Shown here: positions 41,934 through 51,543 of the stretch, one piece after another
Position numbering within the stretch: the stretch's first letter is position 1
How the letters are laid out: each line of letters opens with the position of its first letter
DNA from: Verrucomicrobiales bacterium
Lineage (GTDB): Bacteria; Verrucomicrobiota; Verrucomicrobiia; Verrucomicrobiales; DEV007
Direction of reading: 5' to 3'
Assembly: GCA_016795385.1 (NCBI GenBank)
Contig: JAEUHI010000049.1
Location: 62,001-126,000 of the forward strand
DNA length: 64,000 nt
Notes under the pieces: generated by a model
The model's database searches: none
Seen by the model: only the letters and a program-made list of their open reading frames with translations
Told to the model about the DNA's origin: nothing
Program-made: the position numbers and the translations under genes

Positions 41934-44456
41934 TCAGAAGGTCGCGGTGGCACCGACGTGCCAACGGCCTTGGTTGCCGTCGTCGAAGCCTTCCTCGGTG
42001 ACTTGGAAGCCGTAATCGACGCGGAGGGAGAACCAGGCATCACGCTGGTAACGGAAACCGAGGCCAACGCTGCCCAACTCCTTGTCGAGGTCGCTCGGAT
42101 CACCCGGAACCGGATCGGCGCTCGAGAGCGAGCCGTAGTCGTAGAAGACAAGGCCATAGGCGCCGTCCTCGACGTTTCCGAAGCCGGCGAAGGTGGAGGG
42201 GTAGAAGATCGGGGTGCGAAGTTCGGCCGAGGCCACAACCCCGGAGTCACCGCGAACGATGCGCTGCTCCCATCCGCGCACGCTGTCATAGCCACCGGCG
42301 CCGAGCGTTTCGCTGGCGAGGAGATTCGCATTCGAGGCCTGGCCTTGGACGCGGCCGTAGGCGGTCCATCCCTGGGCGAGTTTCTGGTCACGCTCGAGGG
42401 TGACGACGCCGTAGGTGTAGTTCGCCGTGGCGCCGGAGCGCTGAGTTGCAAAGACGGCGTCGGTGTTCTTGTTGGTGTTGTCGCCGGGGCTGTTCACGAC
42501 CTCCGAATCCATACGCCAGGCACCGGTCTGGTCGCGGGCGACGATGTTGTAACCGAGGCTATACTGGACGATCTCCGAGGTCGTGTCGAAGACCTGGGCC
42601 TGGTTGAAGGCCAAGGCACTGTTGCTCGACTTGAAGTCCATGCCCAGTTCGAGTTCATGCGACACGCGGCCGAAGCTCGGAAGTGGAATGCCATAACGGC
42701 CGCTGATCTGCTTGTTCTCGCCGCCGTTGTCGAAGACCGCTCCATTCTGGATGAAATCGGCTTCGGTATCCACATAAGCGCCCAACAGGGTGATCTGGTG
42801 ACGCCACGGGAGGTAGGAGGCAAAGACCCCGCTGTGACCGTAGAGAGAAGACTCGCCATCCATGTTCGTGGTGAACTGGTAGCTGAGGATCGAATCCTGG
42901 CCGAGGAACAGCGGTCCGGTCCAGGAAAGACCAAAGATGCCGCGGGCCTCACCGAGATCCGAGGTGCCCGAGTTCTCGAGCGAAACGTAGCCGATGAGAT
43001 CCTTGTTCGACTCGTTGCGGAGAATCACGTCGGTCTCCCCGTAACCATCACCAGGACTGAAGACGAGGTCGACCTGACGGTTCGGATGCTTGTTGATCCA
43101 GTTGAGATCCTCGGTGAGATCACTTTCGCGAATCACTTCACCACGCTCGGTGCGGATCTGGCGGGCCAGCGAACGGCTCTCGTTGGTTCCGGCCCCTTCA
43201 ACGATGACATCGCCAAGACGACCTTCGATGATCACCAGCTGCAGCACGCCCGAGGTGATTTCCTGCTCGGGAATCAGCACATCCACGACCGGAAGATCGC
43301 TCTTGCGGTAAGCCATGACGGCTTCGCGAACCATGGCGTTGAGATCACCCAAGGTGAGCGATTGACCGATGCGGGCGGAGAGCACGTTATAGACGCGCGA
43401 GGGAAGTTCCACGCCCTCGGTGGCCACCCCCGAGAACGAACCGGGAGACCCCTTCTTCACGTCACGGGTCGAAGGGACCACACGGATGCCGCGGAGATTC
43501 GAGGTCAGCAAAGTCGAGTCGCGGGTCGGCGAGATCGAGGAGTGGCCCCCGCGGCCATCCGGCTCGGTGAAGGTGACGGGCTGCACGTCGTCGTTCGATT
43601 CCGCGAAGGGATTCCGCCAACGCCACTTCGGCTGGGCTTCGGCGGGACCACCCTGCTCGTTGGTGCCCCGCTTCCACCACGCTTCGGCGGTGGTATCGCG
43701 GCGGTCGCCCTTGTAGACCATCTGGTTGTCCTTGTAATAGACCGAACCTTCGTTGAAGGGCTTCAGGGTACCTTCGGTGACGGTTTCCGGAGCAGCCTGA
43801 TTGCCGACATAACCCGCGCCGTTCATCCCTTGGGATTCCACCTGCACCAGGGCGGTGGAGGGATCGGCAGTCGGGCGATTCACGACGGCACGCTCGCGCA
43901 TTTCCTTCTCCTCGCGGGCGGCTTCGGTTTGCGCCTTGCGCTGCTCGTACTTGGCGACGCGGAGGTCGCGGATGCGCTCCTTCCTCGTCACCTGGTCGGG
44001 TGTGCGAAGATCGGGGAGCGGAGGAAGATCGATGAGGGTCTCTTCGGGCGTCGGAGGAGGCAGCTCACCCCAGAAGTCCGCATCACCAAACGCCTGAAGG
44101 CGTGAACCGCTCGCGGTGATGCCGTCCTCCCCTCCGGGAAGGGCGTTTTGAACGGTGATGTCCTGCGACACCGGCTTCTTCTTCGGCTGACTGGCCGCAT
44201 TGGAAAGGCGTTGTCCGATCGTGGCCCGACCGGTGTCCTCGGGCTGACGACGATAGACGCTGTTGTCGAAGCGGGTTTCCTCGGCCCGCTTCGTCATTTC
44301 ACGCTTTTCCTTCCAAGAAAGCTTCCGTTCGGGATCACCCAAATCCAAGTCGGGAAGTGGCGGGAGCGCCCCGAGGTCCGAATCCTGAGCATGAGAAGAA
44401 AGACCCGCGGCCAAAAGCAACAAGAGGGCGAGAAAGCTGGGATTCAGATGCTTCAT
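41934..44456 (-). CDS. Two-partner secretion outer-membrane transporter (TpsB/ShlB-FhaC family) with long N-terminal extension
   Basis: An 840-residue protein. A signal peptide (LALLLLLAAGLSSHA) is followed by about 300 residues of unusual, low-complexity, charged sequence that holds two copies of LPPLPDL (31-37 and 144-150). The POTRA region starts at about 321 (LRGIRVVPS) and contains IGQSLTLGDLNAMVREAVMA and VLIPEQEITSGVLQLVIIEG. After it, from about 480, come the beta-barrel strands, with the VRGW loop in GGYDSVRGWEQRIVRGDSG and the C-terminal FRYQRDAWFSLRVDYGFQ. TpsB proteins are about 550-600 residues; the extension is the difference. It forms the pore for the TpsA proteins encoded just upstream on the same strand and is the last gene of that operon. 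Confidence 0.9.
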   Translation of the reverse strand: MKHLNPSFLALLLLLAAGLSSHAQDSDLGALPPLPDLDLGDPERKLSWKEKREMTKRAEETRFDNSVYRRQPEDTGRATIGQRLSNAASQPKKKPVSQDITVQNALPGGEDGITASGSRLQAFGDADFWGELPPPTPEETLIDLPPLPDLRTPDQVTRKERIRDLRVAKYEQRKAQTEAAREEKEMRERAVVNRPTADPSTALVQVESQGMNGAGYVGNQAAPETVTEGTLKPFNEGSVYYKDNQMVYKGDRRDTTAEAWWKRGTNEQGGPAEAQPKWRWRNPFAESNDDVQPVTFTEPDGRGGHSSISPTRDSTLLTSNLRGIRVVPSTRDVKKGSPGSFSGVATEGVELPSRVYNVLSARIGQSLTLGDLNAMVREAVMAYRKSDLPVVDVLIPEQEITSGVLQLVIIEGRLGDVIVEGAGTNESRSLARQIRTERGEVIRESDLTEDLNWINKHPNRQVDLVFSPGDGYGETDVILRNESNKDLIGYVSLENSGTSDLGEARGIFGLSWTGPLFLGQDSILSYQFTTNMDGESSLYGHSGVFASYLPWRHQITLLGAYVDTEADFIQNGAVFDNGGENKQISGRYGIPLPSFGRVSHELELGMDFKSSNSALAFNQAQVFDTTSEIVQYSLGYNIVARDQTGAWRMDSEVVNSPGDNTNKNTDAVFATQRSGATANYTYGVVTLERDQKLAQGWTAYGRVQGQASNANLLASETLGAGGYDSVRGWEQRIVRGDSGVVASAELRTPIFYPSTFAGFGNVEDGAYGLVFYDYGSLSSADPVPGDPSDLDKELGSVGLGFRYQRDAWFSLRVDYGFQVTEEGFDDGNQGRWHVGATATF

Positions 44457-44590
44457 TCAGAGCGGCTTAAGAAAAGAGGGCGGAGACTCAGGAACAAATC
44501 TCCACCCTCGATCTTGAAATCTCCGGCCAAAAATCGCAAGAGGAATATTCAGATTTTTGATCCGTCTCTTTTCTTGGAATTCTTGATTAT

Positions 44591-47500
44591 TCAGTTCGCC
44601 GGATAAAACGTGGTCACTTGGTTTCCGAAGACCCGGTAGCTGGAGTAGCGGTTGGTGCCGGGCTCGAAGACGTAGAAGGTCATGCCCACGGGACCACCGG
44701 CACGTCCGCGCTTGCGGCGGTTCTCTTCCTCCTCGTCCTCTTCCTCCTGGGTGTTCGAATCACGGCGTTCGCCGAAGAGGTTGTCGAGACGATCCTCGAA
44801 GGTCATGGCTTCAGCCCCTTCCCAGGTCTCCGAGTCCCGCTCGAAGAGACCGAGCGTGTAATAGAGTTCGTCGCCGTAGCCGCCGATGCCGTCGCCGAAA
44901 AGGTCCTCTTCGCGGAAGAAGGCATCATAGGTCTCGTTGAAGAACAGTCCGGCGAAGTCGAAGGTTTCGACCGGGATCGGAATATTCGGATCGGTGGGCT
45001 GGGTCGGAAGGGTATTGGAGACGAACTCGATGGCGTCGTAGTAGAGGGTGTAGAGCCCGCTGCCGCTGACACCATTCAGATCACGGTAGAGGGGAGCAGA
45101 GCCTCCCAGCGAACCGGCCGCCAGACTGTCGAGATTACGCAACCCGCCAGGGCTGTTGACCATGGCGAGCGATCCGCCTTGGCCGCTGATGGCATCGGTC
45201 GGGAAGACGCCACCGCCGGGGATGTTTCCAGCCGCGGCTTGTCCCGCCTGATCCCACCAGAGATCGGGAGTGAGATAGACCTCGTCGTTGCGACCGGCGA
45301 GAATGCCGTTCGAGGTGTTGAAGGGGGCCGCGAAGTTGTCGGGGGCCTCCGAGAAGGTGACCGTGCGCTCGTTGATGCGGGTCGTCGCATCCATCGCGTT
45401 GTTGGACCGGGCCGGCATGAAGAACTGCATCTGCGAGCCGTTGCCGAAGCCACCGCTGCTAAAGACGGTGCCATTGACCGCGGTGAGTGTGCCACGACCA
45501 CCAAAGAAGGGGAAGAGACGGCTGACGGCGATCTGTGTGTTTCCAGTCGTCGCGATGTTGGCCTTGGCTGGATCGAGGTGTCCGATCATGGCACCGTTGA
45601 AAGAAGCGTTGTTTCCGGCAGCGATCACGATATTTCCGTCACGGAACCCACGTGCGGTTTGTCGGAACAGTTGCAAAGCATTGTCGAAAGCAGCAATGCC
45701 CGTGGGCGTGTATGACCCTGTGTCGCGTAGAAAGTCGCCGTTCCCGATCATAGCATAGTTGTTCAAAGCCTGATCCGTGAGATTTCCGCCTCCAGTTGCG
45801 AAGTTCGTCTCACTGCCTTGGATGACAGAGAGGTTCCGCTTCACGAGAACGGTGATGTCACCCTTCAGGTCACCGATGATCGAAGGCCCGCCATGCCCGA
45901 TCTGGGCGAATGCCCCGTAAATCGTCTGCGTATCAACATCTGGGGTAATGCCCCCTTGAAGAACGGCGTCTCTGCCGACCACCACTGTGATGTCGCCGGT
46001 CTGAGGAGCGGTCCCGACAGGGCCACGGTTCTCTACTGAGAAGTGACCGATCTTGGCGAAGTTGAATGCCGAAGCGACACCTCCCAACCCAGGAGTCGGG
46101 TTTCTAATGGAGTATGGGGAAGCGCCGTCCAATGTCGTCTCGGGATCCGTACGACGTTGGGCAATGACATTGAGATCATTGCCAACGTAGACTTGAATCT
46201 TCCCAAACGAAGGGGCATCCAATTGATATCCGCCGTGACCGATCGCAGCAAATGCGCCGTGGACCGTACGACCCTCGCCGTCAGTGAGTCCGCTAGGCTG
46301 CTCCGACCAAGCATTCGGGCCACCCACGATGGAAACATTTCCATCCACACTGACCGTGATATCGCCCGCGAATCCCGTCGGCACTCCTCGGCGACGCGAG
46401 AAATCATTGCCTTGGTCGGAGCTGAATCCATGACCTAATTGAGCAAATGACGTATCAACCCCCAATCCTCCAAGCACGTAGAGACTGCCCCCCGCCACTG
46501 CAGTGACATTTGAGGATGCGCCGATTCCATTCATCAATTCCCCGCGGCCCAAAACAACAAGATCAGTGTTGTTCTCGACGCCACCATGACCTATGGCGGC
46601 GGGATTGAATTCGGATGTGTACGGTTTTCCCAGAGCGGACGAGGTGTTTTCAGGCCGCTCATTCTCAGCAGCGGCGGCTGCATCGATTCGAATATCACCT
46701 GAGGCGCGGACAGTGATGTTTCCAGCTAGTTCGATGGCCCTGGAAAAATTCGCATCCGAGCTGTCATTCTGCACCTCCCCGCGGCCAACACCATGGCCGA
46801 TCCGCGAGAAACGATGTTGTCCTTCACCGTTTTTTACCTCAACGTCGCCACCGTTCGCGACGACAGAGATATTTCCGATCTTGTTCTGGTAGTTGGTGGC
46901 TGTGTTGTTGACTTGGAACGCAATTGTGTTGATTCCACCGTGGCCGATCTGGGCGAAAGAGTTTCTCGTGCGAATTCCGAGGCCCTGGTTATCGGCGTTG
47001 AAGCCGGCCTGTCCGAGATTCCCTCCAGTCCAAGCCAAACGTTCGGCAGGCTGGCGACGACCGATCTGCAGGTGATCCACCGTAACCCCCCCTCCAGCGA
47101 CAACCGAGATGTTGGCGGTATTGCGCGCTCCTTCCACCAAAGTTCCGGCGCCGCTGGCAAAGAGATCGCGAACACCGACAGGGCTACGCGGGTTCGCGTT
47201 GGCCTGAGAATAGGTGACGGATACGACGCTATTGTTAAGGACTGACTCGATGCGAGTATCCACGGAATCGTTCAAGAACCGCTCCAGTCGCGTGAAGTTT
47301 CCGCCAACCTGCCCCCTGTCTTCGATCGTCTGATGCCCGATTTTACCCGGCGAGAAAGAAAACGCACCATTCCTGACCAGGATGCTTCCACCCGCACTCA
47401 CACTGATGTCACCCAGATAACCCATGAACCCGGCGCGGTAACCACCGTGACCGATGTAGGCGGGAGCCAAGAGGTCGTAGTTGTTCTCGCCGTTGTTCGG

Positions 47501-50500
47501 ATCGGTGTTTCCGCGAGCGTAGGGCTGGATACTCCCTCCGCCAATGACATCAATGTTTCCACCTGCTACCACCCGGATATCCCCGAGAATGAAAGAAGAG
47601 GTTTCGAAGTCGGCGAGTTCACTGCCTCCGTGTCCAATCCTTGCATAATCGGCTACATCGTTGCCCGCCATCACCGTGATGCTTCCTCCTGCTTCCACGT
47701 TGATGTCGCCCGTGATGGACATGAAGGTGAGATGACGGTTCATGTTGCCGCCGACATCTCCAATATAACTGCTGGTGCCCGTTGCAGTCTCGTTGCCGGT
47801 ATTCATGCGGTAACTGGCGTTCTCACGTCCATCGCCACTAGGTACGGTGGGGGTTCCGAGAATGTTCCGGTATCCCGAACCCAAGGTGGCATACGCGAAC
47901 GCAGTCCCCCCGTGGCCGATACCCGCAAACCGGCGATCGCGCGGTTGACGCGAGGAAATGTTTTCCGTTTGGTAACCCTTGATGGTGACATCGCCGGTTC
48001 GCGCGAAAACGTCAATCCTACCGTGCATACCCTTCAGGACGGATCCATTCAGGGCCTCCACGGTGATGACACCCGCCGGAGAGAGGTCAAGAGGAGCCAA
48101 ACTGACCAATCCCTGATTGGCGTTCCCCCCACCCGTCCCACGTGTATACTGGTTGACGCTGTACCCCAAGGTCGTGTTGATCGCAAAACCAGTAGCATTA
48201 AACCCGTTGTCGGGGAAGTTGGTGAGATTGTAGCGTCGAAGCCTTTCCGGATCGACCGTCGGATTGAAACCCGTGGTGATCGCTCCCGAGAACAATTCAC
48301 CACGACGCAGGTTCGGGTTGTCGAAATCGGTTGTGGTGGCAAAGAACCGAAGTTGCTGATCAACGACGCTGGTTGGATCCCAGTAGGCGTGACCGACCGT
48401 CGTATGGCCGATCGTTGCGGAAGCTCTCGTTGCTTCGCCTGCGAGCAACGTCACACTGCGGCCCGCATCGAGAAAGATATCACCGAAGAACTCGCCGAAT
48501 TGGCCGACCCCTCCGTGCCCGATTTGGACGGAAGCATTCGACGCAGGCCCCCCCGTATCAAAAACCTGAGCCGCCCGAAGGACCACGTCACCCGCTGTAC
48601 CGACGGTTGCCGTTACCTTGCCCGTGGAGTGATTAACCGAAATCGGAGAAGACCCATTCGTGCCGGCAAAGACATTGATGTTGCCATACACAGGAGCAAG
48701 GCGGGCACCGGCGATGGACATCCGGTCGTTGTCAGCACCATTAAAGCTCCAACGTCGCTCCATCTGGTTTCCTTCAATTCCCGCCACCGAGAAGCTCGCG
48801 TTGTTTATATCTTCATTTCCAACATCTCGAATCGAAGTGCCGTTCCCTGCATTGTTGCTCCGATTGGGTCCCATGTGCCCGATCATGGCTCCCACCGCTT
48901 CGTTGCCAGATCCGCCTTGAAGAACAACACTGCCTTTGGCGAGCACGTTGATATCAGCACCATTGATCGGACGTCCCAGCGCCAAGGCCGCGGTGCTGTT
49001 TGCTCCGACGCCGGCTCCGTATTCAGGACGAAGTCCGCCAAGATTCAAAGGATCACGGGTTTCCGCACTACCCGGGTCCTCGATCTGCTGCCACCACCAG
49101 TTGCCCGTCGTGGCGCTATTGAAGTGACTCGCATAGGGAATGAACGTTTCCGCGACCACACCGGTGCTGTTGACGCCGCGCACGCCGTCCATGATCCCGT
49201 CTCCATTCAGATCGACCTCGTTCTGACCGGCGATCGCCACGATGGGGTTACCTACGCCAGCTGCGGCTTGATTAGTTGCGAAGTTTGCTGTCGTTACATT
49301 CCTGCCATCGCTCAGCAGCCAGGCGCCATTGCCTTCGGGAGCGCCCACTTTCATATCTAGCCGGATCTGAATAGCTCCACCATCCGTCCCTCGGTTCAGA
49401 CGGGGTGCGAAGAGCTGACCTCCATCGTGAAATCCGATCATGGCATAGCGGTTGCTTGCGGCAGTATCGGAACCGATGACACGCACGTCAAAACCCGCCA
49501 CATTCGTGTCTCCAAATCGGCTGCCGACCTCGACATGTCGAGTCATGTTACTCGAACCAATAAAGACGCTACCACCATTGTTGCCGAAGTTCCCTTGACC
49601 CACGTAGAAGTCCCAGGCGCTCTGGGGATCGAACTGGAGCGCGGCATCCCCCTCGCTTCCACCCCAACCTCCTAGAAGATTGATCGATCCAGCTCCCGAG
49701 GTACGGATGTGATTACCCACCAGGATCGAGCCCGAGGCGAAAGCGCCAAAACTCGACTGCGAGTTGGTCCACTGGATGGCCGAATCGCGGTTGTTTGCTT
49801 CCGTTCCGCCCAGCTCATCCCCACCGCCGCCAACACTGTTGACCGCGATGTTGCCGCTGCCGGTGACCACCAGGACGTTGGCACCGTTCTGCAGCGTGCT
49901 GTTGATCGAAGAAATGCTGATCGTCGAGTCCGTCACCGGAGAGGTAAGCGGAGGAACCGGAACGCCGGCCGCGCCGATCGTCACGTCGCCGGGGTCGAAA
50001 AGCACGGTCCCCGCCTTGCCGCCGACCGAACCCACGCGAGCTTCGCCGTCAAAATAAAGCCACTCCTTGCCCGACACTTCGACAAGACCGCCGTTGCCAC
50101 CACCGTCCAGCGAACTGGCCGAAACTTCACCCAGGAAGAGAGTGTCGCCATTGGCCCAAACGATCGCCGTGCCACCATGACCACCCCCGAGGGAGTCGGC
50201 CGTCAGCGAGGCTCCTTCCTCCACGCGGGTCGAGCGCGCTTCGCGGATACCCGTATCCCGCCCTTGGAAATCACCACCCACTCGGATGCGACCACCCGCG
50301 GAGTGGCCATCCGCGGAAAGCGATGCGGAATCATTGATCAAGATCGTTTCACCGGTCACGGCGATGTCGCCGCCGATACCGGCGGAGGAGTTGGCGCGAA
50401 CAGTCCCGTCCACGGCAATGGCACCACTGGAATCCAAGGCGACCGAGCCACCGACGCGATCCCCGGAGGCATCAATCACGGACGAAGCCGCTTGCACGAC

Positions 50501-51481
50501 CTGGGCACCGGTCACGGCGACCGAACCTCCATTACGGCTACCCACCGCTTCGATGGTTCCGGCCACGACCGCTTCGCCAGCTCCGGCATCCACCTGCACT
50601 TGCCCACCATCCGCCCCGGCAGTCGCCATGATCTGGGATCCCGCGCCGAGATTGATGTTCGAGCTGCCGCCGGAGGCACGGAGAAGGACACGACCACTGC
50701 TGCGATCCGCCCCGTTGGCCCGGATCGCCCCGCCGTTGTTGATGGCGAGGGCATAGACGTTGCCATGGGCTTTCAACTCCGCGGAGGCCCCGCGGATCGT
50801 CCCGGTATTGTTGATCCCGGTGCCGGTGTAATCGGAGGCGCCACGAACGGAAATCTTGGAGCCCGCTCCTTCCTCGAGGAGGATGTCTCCACCCGCACCG
50901 ATCGCAACGGTGCCGTTGAGGGCGCCGATCTGGCCTTGGTTGTCGACGAAACCGCCCATGAGGACGACGTCGCCGTTGGCAGAGGAAATTGTTCCGAAGT
51001 TGGTGACGCCGGTGTTGGAGTTGCCGTAGAAGCGATTGCTCCCGCCATTCAGGAAATCGTCATCATCGATATCCAAGGTCGAAAGGACCGCATTGCCACC
51101 CACGTCGATGACACCATTCGACCCGACGACGATGCCGTTCGGGTTGATGACATAGACATTCGCATTCCCCTTCAGCTGCCCGTGGATCTCCGAGATGTTG
51201 CCCCCCGTGACCCGGTTGAGGGCGGTCCCATTGTTCGGCTGCACGAAACGGGTCAGTTCCCCTTTCCCGATCGAGAAGTTCTGCCAGTTGATCACCACGT
51301 TGTTGGTCTGTTGGTGGATGCGCAACTGGTTGGCGGACATCCGCGCGATGTCAGCGGCACCGTGCACGACCACTCCCCCGCCCGGGTTGGCCTGGACGGG
51401 ACCTCCCGTCGTGACAAACGCCGGGATGAAGAGCGACAGGATCCCTTGCTGGAGTCGCTTGCCGAGGATGATTCTTTTCAT
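44591..51481 (-). CDS. Filamentous-haemagglutinin-like TpsA exoprotein with [IL]GHGG repeats
   Basis: About 2,296 residues. The start at 51481 (KRIILGKRLQQGILSLFI) gives a signal; a GTG at 51547 overlapping the previous gene's stop would add 22 residues. The N-terminal TPS domain (about 30-280) is intact: NVVINWQNFSIGKGELTRF and VINPNGIVVG. Glycine/Asn-rich beta-helix repeats follow. From about residue 1000 onward the sequence is organised around turns of the form [AFY]AxIGHGG (eight exact, several variants such as IGHTT, IGHGV, LGHGF). The end has an acidic/basic patch and PGTNRYSSYRVFG. Such proteins are secreted by TpsB and form cell-surface fibres or are released. It is one of two TpsA genes in this operon, 62 bp after the first. 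Confidence 0.85.
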   Translation of the reverse strand: MKRIILGKRLQQGILSLFIPAFVTTGGPVQANPGGGVVVHGAADIARMSANQLRIHQQTNNVVINWQNFSIGKGELTRFVQPNNGTALNRVTGGNISEIHGQLKGNANVYVINPNGIVVGSNGVIDVGGNAVLSTLDIDDDDFLNGGSNRFYGNSNTGVTNFGTISSANGDVVLMGGFVDNQGQIGALNGTVAIGAGGDILLEEGAGSKISVRGASDYTGTGINNTGTIRGASAELKAHGNVYALAINNGGAIRANGADRSSGRVLLRASGGSSNINLGAGSQIMATAGADGGQVQVDAGAGEAVVAGTIEAVGSRNGGSVAVTGAQVVQAASSVIDASGDRVGGSVALDSSGAIAVDGTVRANSSAGIGGDIAVTGETILINDSASLSADGHSAGGRIRVGGDFQGRDTGIREARSTRVEEGASLTADSLGGGHGGTAIVWANGDTLFLGEVSASSLDGGGNGGLVEVSGKEWLYFDGEARVGSVGGKAGTVLFDPGDVTIGAAGVPVPPLTSPVTDSTISISSINSTLQNGANVLVVTGSGNIAVNSVGGGGDELGGTEANNRDSAIQWTNSQSSFGAFASGSILVGNHIRTSGAGSINLLGGWGGSEGDAALQFDPQSAWDFYVGQGNFGNNGGSVFIGSSNMTRHVEVGSRFGDTNVAGFDVRVIGSDTAASNRYAMIGFHDGGQLFAPRLNRGTDGGAIQIRLDMKVGAPEGNGAWLLSDGRNVTTANFATNQAAAGVGNPIVAIAGQNEVDLNGDGIMDGVRGVNSTGVVAETFIPYASHFNSATTGNWWWQQIEDPGSAETRDPLNLGGLRPEYGAGVGANSTAALALGRPINGADINVLAKGSVVLQGGSGNEAVGAMIGHMGPNRSNNAGNGTSIRDVGNEDINNASFSVAGIEGNQMERRWSFNGADNDRMSIAGARLAPVYGNINVFAGTNGSSPISVNHSTGKVTATVGTAGDVVLRAAQVFDTGGPASNASVQIGHGGVGQFGEFFGDIFLDAGRSVTLLAGEATRASATIGHTTVGHAYWDPTSVVDQQLRFFATTTDFDNPNLRRGELFSGAITTGFNPTVDPERLRRYNLTNFPDNGFNATGFAINTTLGYSVNQYTRGTGGGNANQGLVSLAPLDLSPAGVITVEALNGSVLKGMHGRIDVFARTGDVTIKGYQTENISSRQPRDRRFAGIGHGGTAFAYATLGSGYRNILGTPTVPSGDGRENASYRMNTGNETATGTSSYIGDVGGNMNRHLTFMSITGDINVEAGGSITVMAGNDVADYARIGHGGSELADFETSSFILGDIRVVAGGNIDVIGGGSIQPYARGNTDPNNGENNYDLLAPAYIGHGGYRAGFMGYLGDISVSAGGSILVRNGAFSFSPGKIGHQTIEDRGQVGGNFTRLERFLNDSVDTRIESVLNNSVVSVTYSQANANPRSPVGVRDLFASGAGTLVEGARNTANISVVAGGGVTVDHLQIGRRQPAERLAWTGGNLGQAGFNADNQGLGIRTRNSFAQIGHGGINTIAFQVNNTATNYQNKIGNISVVANGGDVEVKNGEGQHRFSRIGHGVGRGEVQNDSSDANFSRAIELAGNITVRASGDIRIDAAAAAENERPENTSSALGKPYTSEFNPAAIGHGGVENNTDLVVLGRGELMNGIGASSNVTAVAGGSLYVLGGLGVDTSFAQLGHGFSSDQGNDFSRRRGVPTGFAGDITVSVDGNVSIVGGPNAWSEQPSGLTDGEGRTVHGAFAAIGHGGYQLDAPSFGKIQVYVGNDLNVIAQRRTDPETTLDGASPYSIRNPTPGLGGVASAFNFAKIGHFSVENRGPVGTAPQTGDITVVVGRDAVLQGGITPDVDTQTIYGAFAQIGHGGPSIIGDLKGDITVLVKRNLSVIQGSETNFATGGGNLTDQALNNYAMIGNGDFLRDTGSYTPTGIAAFDNALQLFRQTARGFRDGNIVIAAGNNASFNGAMIGHLDPAKANIATTGNTQIAVSRLFPFFGGRGTLTAVNGTVFSSGGFGNGSQMQFFMPARSNNAMDATTRINERTVTFSEAPDNFAAPFNTSNGILAGRNDEVYLTPDLWWDQAGQAAAGNIPGGGVFPTDAISGQGGSLAMVNSPGGLRNLDSLAAGSLGGSAPLYRDLNGVSGSGLYTLYYDAIEFVSNTLPTQPTDPNIPIPVETFDFAGLFFNETYDAFFREEDLFGDGIGGYGDELYYTLGLFERDSETWEGAEAMTFEDRLDNLFGERRDSNTQEEEDEEEENRRKRGRAGGPVGMTFYVFEPGTNRYSSYRVFGNQVTTFYPAN

Positions 51482-51543
51482 TTTGAATGGGGAAGGTTGG
51501 AGGGCTGAAGCGGGTCGTTTCAACTCAAGATTGTCGTCGCCGG

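Noticed and set aside
41958..44105. Over 700-codon plus-strand frame opposite tpsB
   Set aside because: Opposite a gene with intact signal, POTRA and barrel motifs; no protein-like features of its own.
47333..51508. Several long plus-strand frames opposite the TpsA genes
   Set aside because: Composition shadows of the Gly/Asn-rich repeats; no start or ribosome site of note and no domain.
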